The notes beneath the pieces are model-generated. The model saw only the letters and a program-made list of their open reading frames with translations, was not told the DNA's origin and searched no databases. Shown one piece after another: positions 10,950 to 21,369 of a stretch of 64,000 nt of DNA (position 1 is its first letter; each line of letters starts with the position of its first letter). The DNA lies in contig OZ038380.1 in assembly GCA_964036045.1 (NCBI GenBank), forward strand, positions 11,761,713 to 11,825,712, given 5' to 3'. A program made the position numbers and the translations under genes. The stretch comes from Eutreptiella sp. 'Long Island Sound 2002' (Eukaryota; Euglenozoa; Euglenophyceae; Eutreptiales; Eutreptiaceae).

Positions 10950-11390
10950 TGGCTAGATAACCCCTGCCCTCTTGGGGGCCCTAAAGTGGGCGGAATTGCT
11001 ACGTAACCCCGGCGTTCTTGGGAGTCCCCTGAAAAGAGGGCAAAAACAAAGCACCGCTCAGCAAAAAAAAAGTGGAGAAAAATAGTTTACCTTTGCATCC
11101 CAACCCGTATCGCACTTCCTACACATTGTCCACAGCAGGATTTGAACCCAGGGCGTTGCAAGCCCAGTGCAACTGCTTTTCCACTAAGGTACAAGCCAAC
11201 TCGAATAGTATTGATATTTGGTCCAACATGTTTTTCATCCATTATTGAGTTCTCCTGAAAAGTCTGAGTATTTTGAGTATAGACACATGGCATGCCGCAT
11301 CAAGGAAATTTTTCTTATGGTGCCTTTGGCGCCAATGGTCAAGCAGTTCCCTAGGTTCTGCTTGCAAAAAACATTTCTTAACAAGTGCAC
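10950..11390 (-). repeat. tRNA-derived repeat, family B, copy 1
   Basis: Paralogous to 12,870-13,310 along its length. Shared blocks are GGGCGG...GCTAC(G/A)TAACCCC, an A-rich stretch, a minus-strand tRNA-like head (TACCTTAGTGGAAAAGCAGT; stem GGGC-TTGCAAC-GCCC with a GCA loop; B box GGGTTCAAATCC), and a body with TTCTCCTGAAAAGTCTGAG. The head most resembles a Cys tRNA. I infer a SINE, not a working tRNA gene. Confidence 0.6.
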
Positions 11391-11479
11391 TACCTTTTTT
11401 GTCGGGGAGTACCCCCAGAGGGGGGGTGGGGGTACAAAAAATTTTCTGCGGATTTTTTTTCCACCGGCCCCCTGGCCGT

Positions 11480-11740
11480 GCCCATCGCTACTCGCCCGCT
11501 CCAGTGTGTATCAGGGTTGGAACTAGCGACCTGTGAAAACCACTTTCTGGCGGCTAGAGAGTAGCGGTTGGAGGTTGCTAGTTCGAACCCCAGTGGACAC
11601 CGGAACAGGCGAGCGGCGCAGTGACTAGCAAGGAAGAGAATGTGGCAGCCGGAGAGTGGCTTTCGGAAGACGCCGGTTCCGACCTTGGTACACAGTGGAG
11701 TGGGTGAGCGGCGAGAGGCTTGGCCCACAGTCTATTGGCC
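11480..11740. repeat. tRNA-derived SINE-like repeat, family A, two orientations
   Basis: The left part repeats the minus-orientation family A unit (CCGCTCCAGTGTGTATCAGG). The right part carries it on the plus strand (GCCGGAGAGTGGCTTTCGGA, then GGTTCCGACCTTGGTACACA). A B-box-like GCTAGTTCGAACCCC lies between. The two copies form an imperfect inverted pair. Confidence 0.45.
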
Positions 11741-11890
11741 GGGGGAAAAAATGTGGTGGCTCATGGTATCAGGGACGAATAACAAAACAAACAACAAAAG
11801 GCAAAGGGAAAATTGGACAAGGAGAAGACCATGGGGGCACACTGACCCGGGTATAACGCCCGCACCCACGGCAACAAAAGCACTAGCATT

Positions 11891-12146
11891 GGAGCTTTGA
11901 CATGCAAATCTCCTCCATTTCTCAACAAAATACGAAGAAATTTCCCCATTTCCCCCATTCTCCCCCATTTTTCCTCTACTACATTACTCATTAGGCGACC
12001 CTAACCCCCCATGACCAGCCAAAAAGTGCATTTTTGGAGCTTTCGTGTGCAGGTTTCCCCCATTTTTCCACGAAAGACAAAGAAATTTCCCCGTTTACCC
12101 CCAGTTCCCCCCATTTTTCCTATATCGCCCATTTTCTAGATAGCGC
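11891..12146. repeat. 146-bp tandem duplication
   Basis: GGAGCTTT...TGCA, a Cys/Pro-coding CCCCCATTT-rich block and the GAAATTTCCCC motif appear at 11,891 and again at 12,037. The copies have diverged to roughly 75-80% by eye. Confidence 0.7.
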
Positions 12147-12329
12147 ACCGGTACTGCACCGGAAACGGGTGATTCTTGCCCTTGGAGGAGGGCTACACAT
12201 ACCCTGTCTAGTACCCATACCAATGGCTGGCATGGGGCTGCATTGCACCCCCGCAGCCGCTCAGCAGCCGGTTTGCGCTCTTGGCTTGCCGCTTGCCCCA
12301 CTAGTCCGTCGCTGGCCAACGCATGGTAG

Positions 12330-12470
12330 GAGCTTGTCGTGGTGGCCGTCAGAGACGTGGTTATAGCCGTGCGCGTACAGTTGCGCACAGCTACTTTCTT
12401 TGGCTATGCACGGTTGCGCAAGGCTGGATGTGAAGGCGACGCACGGTTGCGCACAGTTGACTACCAATGT
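12330..12470. repeat. Left arm of an inverted GCGCACGG repeat
   Basis: GTGGTTATAGCCGTGCGC and flanking bases match the reverse complement of 13,515-13,555. Both arms also carry several degenerate direct copies of GCGCACGGTTGCGCACGG. The arms enclose the SAM exon and family B copy 2. Confidence 0.6.
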
Positions 12471-12597
12471 ATACCAGAGCTCTTTTAGGAAAGGTGGTAC
12501 TGGTGGAATTTATGTTTAAGTGTTGCAAAACCCCCCCCCGGTCAATTCCGGGCCAACCAAAAAAAGATTGGCGCTCCACCAGGCCAAGCACCAGTAA

Positions 12598-12804
12598 CTA
12601 CAAATCCTTCAGTATCTCCACCATTAAGCGCCGATGTCCTGGCAGAATATTCATTTGCGCCATATCTTGAGGCATCAAAAGCTTCAAGGATTGTGGTGTA
12701 TCCCATCCATCATGTTGCAGATGGCTCGCCAACATCAGGGTTGTTGTTGCTGCTGCTAATGTCTCATATTGTAGTCGTTGTTGAAATATATCCACCTTGC
12801 CTCT
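12598..12804 (-). CDS. Terminal exon: SAM-like domain
   Basis: After a candidate acceptor (CCCCACTACAG at 12,805) the minus frame reads 68 codons to TAG. The first 20 are helical (VDIFQQRLQYETLAAA). The rest matches the C-terminal half of a sterile alpha motif: DGWDTPQSLKLLMPQDM then AQMNILPGHRRLMVEILKDL, with the family's typical Leu-rich turn, Gly-His-Arg and final helix. SAM domains mediate protein oligomerisation and scaffold assembly. The exon starts in phase 0. It joins the preceding coiled-coil exon if that exon ends at an alternative phase-0 donor (after ...RKDQ); otherwise one exon is missing. Assignment to the same gene is inference; the SAM call is from motif. Confidence 0.6.
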   Translation of the reverse strand, partial: RGKVDIFQQRLQYETLAAATTTLMLASHLQHDGWDTPQSLKLLMPQDMAQMNILPGHRRLMVEILKDL

Positions 12805-12869
12805 CTGTAGTGGGGCCCTTGATGGAGCTTGGGTCTGCTTCTAGGTTCGTTTTGTGCAGTAGCTTTTGG

Positions 12870-13310
12870 CTGCCTCACCCCTACCTTCTCGGAGGCCCAC
12901 AGGTGGGCGGACATGCTACATAACCCCTGCATTCTCGGGGCTCCCCAACAAAGGGGACAAAATCAAAGCACAAAAAAACCAAAAAAAAATTCCATTGGGT
13001 CCTTGATCCGGCCTAGAGTCCTGCAGATTGTCCCCACTAGGGATTGTTCCCGTGACCTTTCAATTGCAGAGGCACTGCTTTACCCACTAGGGTATGGGCC
13101 ATCTCTGACATATTTCCACACAGGGGTGGTATTGATATTCAATCCAATTTGGTTTTGATCCATTATTGGGTTCTCCTGAAAAATCTGAGTATTTTGAGTA
13201 CAGACACATGGGGTGAAAACCCATTTTTTCACCCTCTACTAGAACAAGCAAATCTTCCTTACGGCGCCTTTGGTGCCCATGGTCCAGCACTTTCCAGCCA
13301 ATTTCCAGGG
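12870..13310 (-). repeat. tRNA-derived repeat, family B, copy 2
   Basis: The same block order as 10,950-11,390: GTGGGCGGACATGCTACATA, A-rich stretch, minus-strand tRNA-like head (TACCCTAGTGGGTAAAGCAG with a decayed anticodon arm), and the TTCTCCTGAAAAATCTGAG body. The tRNA-like stem is more degraded than in copy 1. Confidence 0.6.
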
Positions 13311-13419
13311 AGGGGGGGGGGGTCGACGTCAAGGACCCCCCCCCCCCCGTGCAATAAACACCATTGTCGGACACGGCCGGCACTTAAGGGGCTTTCCCGT
13401 CAATCAAAAAAACTGGTTG

Positions 13420-13560
13420 CGCGGATGCGCACGGCTAGATGCAGGGGTAGCGCACGGTTGTGCACGGCTGGCTGTGAAGATGGCGCACGGTTGCGCACGG
13501 CGAGGCCCCAGCCTTGCGCACGGCTATAACCACGTGTCTGGTGGCCGTAGCACAGGACCG
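13420..13560. repeat. Right arm of the inverted GCGCACGG repeat
   Basis: GCGCACGGCTATAACCACGT here is the reverse complement of the matching block in 12,330-12,376. Upstream are four or more degenerate copies of GCGCACGGTTGCGCACGG. Confidence 0.6.
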
Positions 13561-14252
13561 GGGCATGGCACCCCACCCCCTCCATTGTCACTACAGCTGC
13601 CTGCTGATACGCCTTCGACCGCCATACCGCCACACGCACCGCCAAGATTCTCTTGCCGCCCCCATGGCCATCCATGTACTCCGCGCACTCAGTGGCTGCC
13701 TCTCACACTACTCTCCTCTACTCGTTCTATACGTTCGTAATACACCCCGCCCTCGACTCATGCACTTGCCCATAGCCCATTTTTGTGCTGCCCCATGTCA
13801 CAAGCCCCAACAGCTGAGTCCTCTCATGTACGGGCCCATACTGCCTAACTTGGCACTCGTGTCGCCACCACCGCGTAGACCATTGCCCGACGCATGCCCC
13901 CCACACACCACCATTTGCTGCGGCCCCAACTACTGCCGCTGCCGCTGCTCCAACTGATGCACATGTCATTACTTCCGGGCAATTTGATGAGCAGAACAAA
14001 GACTAACAAACTGGGCCCGGTACAAGATTCATGAACCGGCAGAGTCAGCTCCAAAAGTAGTCTGCTTCGATGGCAGGCAACAAACAGGGGTTCCGGGCCA
14101 ACCGGGCCAACAAGATTGGGGGCAAACCGACCGCGGTTGACTGGAGCCTTTTATCTGTGCAAGAATCAAACGCAACTCTGGTTGACCACAAAAAGATACC
14201 CCATCGTAACCCTTGCCATGGACGCACCCGGGCGCCGCACCCGTGCCCATAC
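13561..14252. other. Intron-like stretch; nothing firm
   Basis: It lies between the last firm coiled-coil exon and the SAM exon on the minus strand. A small phase 2 to phase 0 exon would be expected here if the strong donor at 14,252 is used, but I found no convincing one. Confidence 0.4.
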
Positions 14253-14448
14253 CAGTGCTGCAGCACTTGGTCTTTGCGTGCAATGTCGTCCTTGAATCGG
14301 TTCAAGGCGAGCTCCATCCCCTTCACGTTCTCCTCAAGGGCCCAGTTCTGCTGCTGCAGAGAGGTCACGCGGTCCAACAGGAGCTGCTCGGCTTCTGTCA
14401 CCCCAACTGGACTGTCCCCCCGGAGCAGCCCCGCCGTGGAGGTGGTCC
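14253..14448 (-). CDS. Coiled-coil gene, exon 15
   Basis: The acceptor is CTGTCTCAG and the donor CACTG-GTATGG. The exon starts in phase 1 and ends in phase 2. It encodes a short Gly/Ser linker (TTSTAGLLRGDSP) and then a heptad-rich helix: VTEAEQLLLDRVTSLQQQ, NWALEENVKGMELALNRF and KDDIARKDQVLQH. Leu/Val recur at a and d positions. Its phase matches exon 14, which supplies the first base of the split Gly codon. An alternative donor after RKDQ (GTGCTG, phase 0) would join it directly to the SAM exon. Confidence 0.75.
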
Positions 14449-14639
14449 CTGAGACAGCAGGGCACAGTGTACTGCAACACATAACAAGTGCATGAAGAGT
14501 GTAGGTTGGTTTAGGATGAGGGGGAGGGGGGGGGGGGTGGCAAGGCGCTAATTAAATCAAACGGGGCGTAAAAAGAAATTTTGGTGACCACAGACTCAGC
14601 CATTGGGGCAGTAACCAACGACGATTGGGCGGTTGCCGG

Positions 14640-14768
14640 CTGTATGTGTCTGTATGAGTATGCGCGTGTCTGTGCGCGCGGGTACCCGTGGATGTGTATG
14701 TGTGCATGTATGTGTGTGTGTGTGTGTGTGTGTCTGTGTCCTTGCATGTTTGTGTGTATATGCGTGTC
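14640..14768. repeat. TG-rich microsatellite
   Basis: TGTGTG runs with interruptions, followed at 14,771 by a G run of 14. Intronic relative to the minus-strand gene. Confidence 0.9.
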
Positions 14769-14829
14769 TTGGGGGGGGGGGGGGGCGGTTGTGTCTGTCT
14801 GCTGGGATGTGCAGCACCGTCCGGATGGC

Positions 14830-15065
14830 TGATGATGCGGCGACGATATGCGGACCTCGTGCTCGTTCTCGTTTGTTTTGCTCGTCCTTTGCGTTGGAGA
14901 AGCATCAATGCCCGTTGGCATCCACTCTCCTGACGTCTCGCAGACCTCATCAGCAACCCAAATCACGAGGTTTGGTGTGGTGTCAGAGTGCTTGGCAACA
15001 CCAATCTGGATTTGCGCCCAGGCTCCGCTCGGGGTGCACGCACTTTCGGCCCAAATATCAGCGGA
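14830..15065 (-). other. Coding-like stretch in an intron, unassigned
   Basis: One minus frame reads without stops and looks like protein (AQIQIGVAKHSDTTPNLVIW, then VADEVCETSGEWMPTGIDAS, then KTNENEHE before a GTCCGC). Its phase does not fit between exons 14 and 15, so I do not include it in the coiled-coil gene. It could be a gene fragment or chance. Confidence 0.2.
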
Positions 15066-15710
15066 AGGGGGCTAACTCCGACAAGATGCTTCACAATTGC
15101 AGCACACCGCCGCTGGGTTAGTGCTGCACCCCAACCCACTCAATGACCCCTTGAAGAAAAGCCTGCCGGGAGGGGGAACAACCCCCTCCCCGCCCTTCGG
15201 GATAAGCGTTCCTTCCACCCCAACCGCTTGTTCCGCTGCCAACGGCCCAGAAAACGTTTGGTAATTGCCAAATCTTGCCCTCACACCGCGTTATCACTTG
15301 GTGATCCAGATTCCTTGTTACGCCCAAGAGGCACGGCATGGGCGGTCCTCTGGCTACAGAGCCCTGCGCCGCGGTTCAAAGTGCCCGTGCTGCGCAGACG
15401 CATACGTGATTGAAGGCCGGCGGAGCTGTTGGCATCGAGGGCACCGGGACTGGCGGGCTGCGGGGACTGTGCTGCAGCGAAACTCGGGGGACTGCAGTAC
15501 CCCACAGCGCTCTCTGAGGAAGCAACACGCGGGGCACATTGAATGATGCACAGCAACATGCAGTGATTCCCATCACCGTGACGATCGGAGGGTGGTCTCC
15601 AGCGCCCATGATGCGGGAAGTGCAGAGGGGGGGGCTGGCATAGATGCAACAATCAACAATAACTACAGCGACAGGCACATCCGCAGGAAGGCGCTTCTGT
15701 TCCAACACAG

Positions 15711-15811
15711 GCCTGGGGTCTGGAGGGACGTGTTCCGTTCCTGGACAAAGCGTTCCTTGACGTGTGCATGGACATCGACCCCAGGGAGAAGATGATCAAC
15801 CTCGAGGAGAG
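15711..15811 (+). pseudogene. Asparagine synthetase exon fragment
   Basis: After a polypyrimidine stretch and ACACAG, the plus frame reads [18 protein letters not shown] then [15 protein letters not shown], ending at GAGAG-GTGTTC. This is the highly conserved C-terminal block of glutamine-dependent asparagine synthetase (plant and animal enzymes have GLEARVPFLDK followed by a similar helix and an IDP motif). It lies within the synthetase domain, which makes Asn from Asp with ATP. I found no neighbouring exon (no SGG-DSS ATP loop, no downstream helix), so it looks like an isolated captured or relic exon, on the strand opposite the coiled-coil gene and inside its intron 14. Confidence 0.65.
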
Positions 15812-16231
15812 GTGTTCCTGGCACCTGAGCCCCTTTATCCCTGAGGCATATGCAGGAAGGGTTGCCAAGGGCATGGCCATCACATGGCCAAAGGGACCAG
15901 CTCGTCTGTCAGCCTGTTACTTGATGGTGGGACCCCTCCGGATTGCTCTGCTGCACACGGCGCCTGTGTGGCATGTGCTTGGCGGCACAACATGTGAGGG
16001 GAGTGGTTTTGCAGGCGTTTTGCAGGAGTGAGGGGCCTACGCCAGGTGCCTGGGACCCTGCAGTACACCAACGGGTACGACAGTATCCTCGCCTTTTTCG
16101 GGGGTGGTGTACATTGTTCGGGGCGATGGGGGGTCCCATAAGGGCACAAGGGAAGCCCGTTCATCACCCAACGTGCTCATGGCAACTGTTGCACGACAGA
16201 CAAATGCTGCATTCTTCTGTGCTGGAGATAC

Positions 16232-16367
16232 CTTCCGCGTGAGGGGACTCTGCACGCTCCGCTGCAGCTTCAAGCTCCACCTGCAGTTCCTTGATGAGTA
16301 TCTGCTGTTGTCGCGTGTCGATCTCGAACTGTTTTTTGAGCTCCTCCACGTGTGTGTGGTGTGCAGC
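16232..16367 (-). CDS. Coiled-coil gene, exon 14
   Basis: The acceptor is GCGCTCTCAG and the donor GAAG-GTATCT. It runs from phase 0 to phase 1. It encodes HVEELKKQFEIDTRQQQIL then IKELQVELEAAAERAESP: a continuous helix with Leu/Ile every three or four residues. It begins in phase with the end of exon 13. Its leftover G completes a Gly codon with exon 15. Confidence 0.8.
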
Positions 16368-16518
16368 CTGAGAGCGCAGCCGTCGAGTACCAGTCAGGGG
16401 TTGGCTCATGGGTGCAGGGGTATGAGAGTACAGAAACACACAGGCACAGGGATTGTGGGCGGTGGAGGGGAACGAGGATCAGGGGCACGAGTGGTGCAGG
16501 GGTACAGGGGTAGGCTGC

Positions 16519-16568
16519 CGGGCGGCAGGGCAGGGCAGGGCAGGGCAGGGCAGGGCAGGGCAGGGCAG
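16519..16568. repeat. Pentanucleotide repeat GGCAG, about 9 copies
   Basis: CAGGG/GGCAG repeats lie in the intron between exons 13 and 14. Confidence 0.9.
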
Positions 16569-16689
16569 AACAAGAGGTAGAACACCTAGGCAATCTCCAG
16601 GCACCAGCGAATCATGATTAGATCCTTCCACCTCGCAGGGTCACCGATGACATCCTCGCGCCTAAGACCGCTTCGCGGTGCTACTTATA

Positions 16690-16764
16690 CTCCATGCGGG
16701 ACTCGAACCGATACCTCCCGGTCGAGTGTCATGCACTGTGACAGCTGAGCCACGTTGCCGTGTT
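16690..16764 (-). repeat. tRNA-like sequence
   Basis: The minus strand has GTGGCTCAGCTGTC (A-box-like) and ATCGGTTCGAGTCCCGC (T arm/B box) at the right spacing. The D and anticodon stems do not pair well, so this is a tRNA relic or SINE head, not a firm tRNA gene. Confidence 0.4.
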
Positions 16765-16769
16765 TTTGA

Positions 16770-18583
16770 AGGTGCCGACATCGGATCCACAATGCACACG
16801 TTCTTCAACGTATCTCGGTGACGCAGGCGGATGATGCCTGGGTTCAGAGTTCCCAGTGGCTACTACACCTGCAGCTCAACCCCGGCAAAGCACGAGTGGG
16901 AGAGCAGACCTGTTGGCGTTGGGACTCCTGCAGTTCAGACTTCAGACTTCGGCATTGGGCTTGAGACTGGGCTAAACTCTGCTTGGCCTCGTCCCTTTCC
17001 AAAGTCAACAGACAGCGGTCGACGACCCCCAGGGCTATGAAGTCCGCCTACGATATGAGCGCGCGGTGATGCGAGACTAGCGTCCACGACTGTCATTGAA
17101 GAGACACGTGCGCTGAGCGGGGCATCTGTGTGGGCTAACATATGCGCAGAAAATGTGCGTGTGGGGGGGTGGGGGGGCATACGTTGCCTGAAAAGGGGGA
17201 GGTGGGGGCTGGCAAAACCCTGAGATCTTGCTGCTCTCCGGGCAATGGGCGGCCTCAATCGACTTCTCGCCACTCACGAAGACCCACCAAGCCGCTGTGT
17301 TGCCCCCCCGTTCTCATTTCTTCATCGGCGGCGGGGCGCGGCACCAACACATTGAGGATCCACACGGCAATAAGCCCTCTACAGGAGCGCAAACAGCGGT
17401 GCGGCCTTGACTTCCCCAGGCTTGCACGGCATTGGACAGCAGCTGCCATTCCCTCTCCCTGCCTGGGAGCGGACCATCCTCTGCACCACACCTGTAGCCA
17501 TACCCCTGGCCATGCCAGTGACAAACTGCCAAAGAGGGTGGGGTTTGGGGAGGGGGGGTGGGGGGGCTGTGAACGAGGGGGGGGAAGCCCCGCAATACAT
17601 CCAGCATCCATCCAGAGAGCAATCCCAAAGCCAAAAGGCGGCTTTTCACATGTCTCTCTCCTACGAGGAGGGCCAACCTCCCCCTCCCACTCCCCTCACA
17701 CCTCCAGCAGGGTCTGCAGTGGCGTGGGGCAGCCTGAGACGAGCCGACTGGTCCGTCACGTTGGCCCCGTACGTAAGTGGCGCATCAGTGGCCGTGGATA
17801 CGGTGTTGCTACTCCCTCAGCCACCCTTACCCCGGACTCAAACCCACGGGGGATGGAGGCGCGTTCGTGTTCTCAAGCCTCCGGGGGGAGGGGGGGTGGT
17901 TACGCAACGCCGGCGATTGGCCCGTGACCGCGCAGAGAGCCATCCTCAAGGACCATCCCAAGCAAAAGGAAAAAGTCCGATTCCTTAAACACACGGCTGG
18001 GTGCAACCACGGGTCTGATCATGCGTGCGGCAATTTCGGTTGATGGCGGTGCAGAGACAAAGGCCGTGCATTCTGCACCGCACTGCAATCCGCAGTGCGG
18101 ACAGGCAGTGCATGGGTGTCGCTCTGTGGCGCGCACCCGACCGTGTACCCTGTTGGAGGGCAAAGAATGGAACGTACAATGCCGGAGCCACATGCAGCTC
18201 CACCGATTCCCACTGGAAAACTGGCCGCCATGCGGTGGCGGTGTGGTTCAAAAGGGACTGCAGCGGAACGGGCCGGGCAAATAATTCCGCCGAGTGTCTC
18301 GAAAGGGGAAATAGGGTGGAGGGCGTGGTGTGGGGCAGGACGTGATGTGCCCCAATAGCATCCAGACGACGGGGCGGCCGGACTGTGGGCAGGGGATGGG
18401 ATCGGGCTTGAAAGGAGGGACTGGATGTGCGGTACCGCGTGTAGGGAACTGCGCATAGTCGTCCCCGCTCTGGTGCCACGGTCGTTGGGCGTTTGGTTGG
18501 CGACCAGCCGAACCAGTGATCCGATCGCCACCAACGGCCATTGCAGTTGTGATGGGGCGTCAGGCGGCGCGCACGGCACACAC
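16770..18583. other. Intron of the minus-strand gene; no gene seen
   Basis: Unique sequence with G runs near 17,165 and 17,550. Long open frames on both strands are Pro/Gly/Arg-rich and have no motif. Confidence 0.5.
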
Positions 18584-18720
18584 CTCAGCAGCGGCACCCC
18601 TTTGGGTCACGGCCTCCAATTCCTGTTGCAGCGTCGCGTTCTTCTTTCGCAGGGTCTCCCCCGCAGCCGTCATTTCCCTGCATTGGTCCTTCAGAGACTG
18701 CACTTCATTTTGCAGCTCCC
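18584..18720 (-). CDS. Coiled-coil gene, exon 13
   Basis: The acceptor is CTCACGCTCAG and the donor GCTGAG-GTGTGT. It starts in phase 1 and ends in phase 0. It encodes ELQNEVQSLKDQCREMTAAG then ETLRKKNATLQQELEAVTQ: a textbook leucine heptad helix. The upstream partner must end in phase 1. An extended form of exon 12 (to 21,251) satisfies this; the preferred short form does not. Confidence 0.8.
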
Positions 18721-19286
18721 CTGAGCGTGAGGCACACGCTTGCTTGACACACGCGCGCGGGCGACTGGGTGTTGTGGTGGTGGTTTGTCGGGGGGGTGTA
18801 CGGTCCAGTGCTTGCTACCTCATTCCTCTGACCGAGGGTCTTGACTTCGAGGCGGTTGTCACGGACTCACCCTATTACACCTGGTCACGAAGCAGGCAAA
18901 CTGGCCGCGGTACAACTTGGACCCCTCTCATCAGGCGACAGAGGGCAACAAGACCCACATTCCTGGCAGTAGGACGAGCAACCGATGCCCAAGGCCACAC
19001 ACGGCACATGCAACACAAGCCAAACAACACACGAGAGAGACAAAAGAATGAACAAGGTTGAACTACCCCACAAACTGGGGCCCGCTGGATGAGGGCCTGG
19101 TTGTAGCTCCATTGAGACGAGGAGGCTGGGGCACTCGCGACTTCGTGCTTTCGCCCAAGCCGGCCTTCCTTTCCATTATTCCAAACGGCACAGCCCGTGG
19201 AAGAGAAACTTCAACGCATACGCGATCACTTAGAATACGTGCGCACGATCTGTTGCCCACAGTCCCTTGACCCAAGGAGCCTGCAC

Positions 19287-19322
19287 AACCCTCCGCAACC
19301 CTCCGCAACCCTCCGCCCAACC
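19287..19322. repeat. 10-bp repeat CCTCCGCAAC, 3-4 copies
   Basis: Perfect head-to-tail decamers. Confidence 0.9.
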
Positions 19323-21012
19323 CTCGACCACCCGACCCCCCCTCTGGTGTGTCCGCGGGCGTCCTGGTCCGTTCGGCTTGACCAAAGCACTGACAATCAC
19401 ACACCGGAGCGGGTCTCGAACTTCTGTTTGGCAGCGGACACACTACGCAGTTCCGATCTGAGGGATGAGGCGGGGTGGGGCGCCAGAAGGAGCAACGATG
19501 CGAGTGCTCCCCATCACAACCACAGGCACATACATCCGCGACGGACCATCCGCGACGGCCGCCTGCGGCTCAATGGAGGGCACCAGACAGCCCCCAGATT
19601 TGGATTCGCACGCACTCAAAAGGGAAAACGGACGGCACATGGACACGCAAACCCACACCCACACCACCACCCACACACGCTCTGCATTGGACCCTCAGAT
19701 AATGCTCTGCACAGGCACGGCGCCGATCCAGCACACGATTTGTCGCCGGTGCCGAACCTACACAACCAGACGCCCCCCGAAATCTTGAAACTCAGACCGC
19801 ACACAGACGCACGCGCGCCACATCAACACATGTGCGGTCCCAGCGGGGCCCGCACCGGGCGCCAAATGAATGAGAAGTTCTCGAAGGTGTGGGCCTCCGT
19901 TGGGGCCCTGGACGTCGTCGCGGTGATGATTGCGGAGTTGGCGGACCGCTGTGGGGCGCGGTAGCCACTGGGGGAGGTAGGGGGGATTTGAGCAATTTGG
20001 GGGGGGGGGGGCAAATTGGGGGGGTACTCTTCCTTACGAATGAAGGATTTTTTCGGTAACAGGTCCCTGAACATGCTGTTATTTCCTGGACTTATCTAGA
20101 TGGACGATGGTATTTCCCAGTGGGCTTCGGATTGGTGCTGTTATGTCCTGGAGTCCCTGGATAGATGCTTGGCCACCCTGCCCATCACCAAGAAAAACCC
20201 GTCAGCAAGAAAATTGCAATACAAATAATTGACCAACACTACTGCCCATCGCCCCAGGGTGGGGAGAAAATTGGGTTGAGGGGCGGGGGGCCCTTGGGAA
20301 TCCATTTTCCAACCCCCCCCCCCACCATCGGCTCCCAAATCTGCCTCCTTACTATGCCCGGCGGGGGGGGGGGGGGGGGCTGAGAGGGCGCCAATGGGGT
20401 GGGGGGGTCGGTGGGTGCCCCAACCTGTATCCCTCAAAATGATCCCCATGGCGGGGTGATTATTTTGAACAGACACAACTGGGGTAAAACCTTTTGTCAA
20501 AAACTTTTTTTGCCACCCATCAGGGTAAAAACAAACAAAATTGGCTCTCGGACTTGGGAGCCCATTCTCAACCCCCCCCCCACCATCCTGGGGCTCCCGA
20601 GCCCCCCACCACCAACCCCCAAGCAAATTTCTGGTCGCCCAGGGTCCTTAAAATCCCTAAATTTGAAGCAAACATCTGGTGTGAGGGAGGCCTTCCCAGT
20701 TGTCCACTTCAATTTTTTTCCAATCAAATTTTTTCCTCTCCAGCACCTACAGTATCACCTGCAGCAACACATCGGGATGGTCGTGATGCACAGCATGCAG
20801 CACTTCAAAAAGGCAGCAATATGTCGAGATGCTGAGCTGCTCACATGGACTAATTCACTTAAGTTGAGATTTTGCGCTGCGATGATGCGCCGTCTTGGGG
20901 CCGGAAACTCGTGTAGTCCGCATATTTCTTGACATTCTCGCACTTCCGGCATATTTCCCATCGGCTGCGGGGAACAGGGGGACAACACAACCGCCACACG
21001 CCCTCTGGAGTT

Positions 21013-21018
21013 CACACA

Positions 21019-21060
<42 letters not shown>
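21013..21060. repeat. CA microsatellite
   Basis: (CA)n of about 22 units, intronic. Confidence 0.95.
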
Positions 21061-21061
<1 letters not shown>

Positions 21062-21369
21062 TGATGGCAACCCTTTCGGGAGGTTAAAAAACGCGAGCCG
21101 TGTGTGCCGGAAATGCAGGTGCTGTGCGAAAAATGCACGATCTCTCCTTATTTGCTCCGCACGGTTATCACCATCAGCCAATCGCAGTATCCCCCCTTCA
21201 AGGAAACGGAGTCATTGCTGCCGCCACGTCAGACAGCGTGTTTTGCACACCCTTCAGGACCTCGGAGAGGTGGGCGACTCCAGCATTTGGGGCGTCGTTG
21301 CCCAAGGCATCCCACAAGGAATGTGCCCCCCAGGCCCCTCTGCTTGGCCGCGTGCATGGCCGCACATAC

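Larger units (their letters stand above)
18721..21369. other. Unresolved intron region of the coiled-coil gene
   Basis: Exon 12 in its preferred form ends in phase 2 and exon 13 starts in phase 1, so one or more exons are missing here or exon 12 is longer. Weak minus-strand candidates are 20,830-20,970 (acceptor CCCCGCAG, then MPEVRECQEICGLHEF) and 19,868-19,965 (polypyrimidine tract, acceptor CCCCCAG, then HLRELLIHLAP). The region also holds G runs at 20,000 and 20,365. Confidence 0.4.

Noticed and set aside
16690-16764. Functional tRNA gene
   Set aside because: A and B boxes are present, but the D and anticodon stems do not pair; kept only as a tRNA-like repeat.
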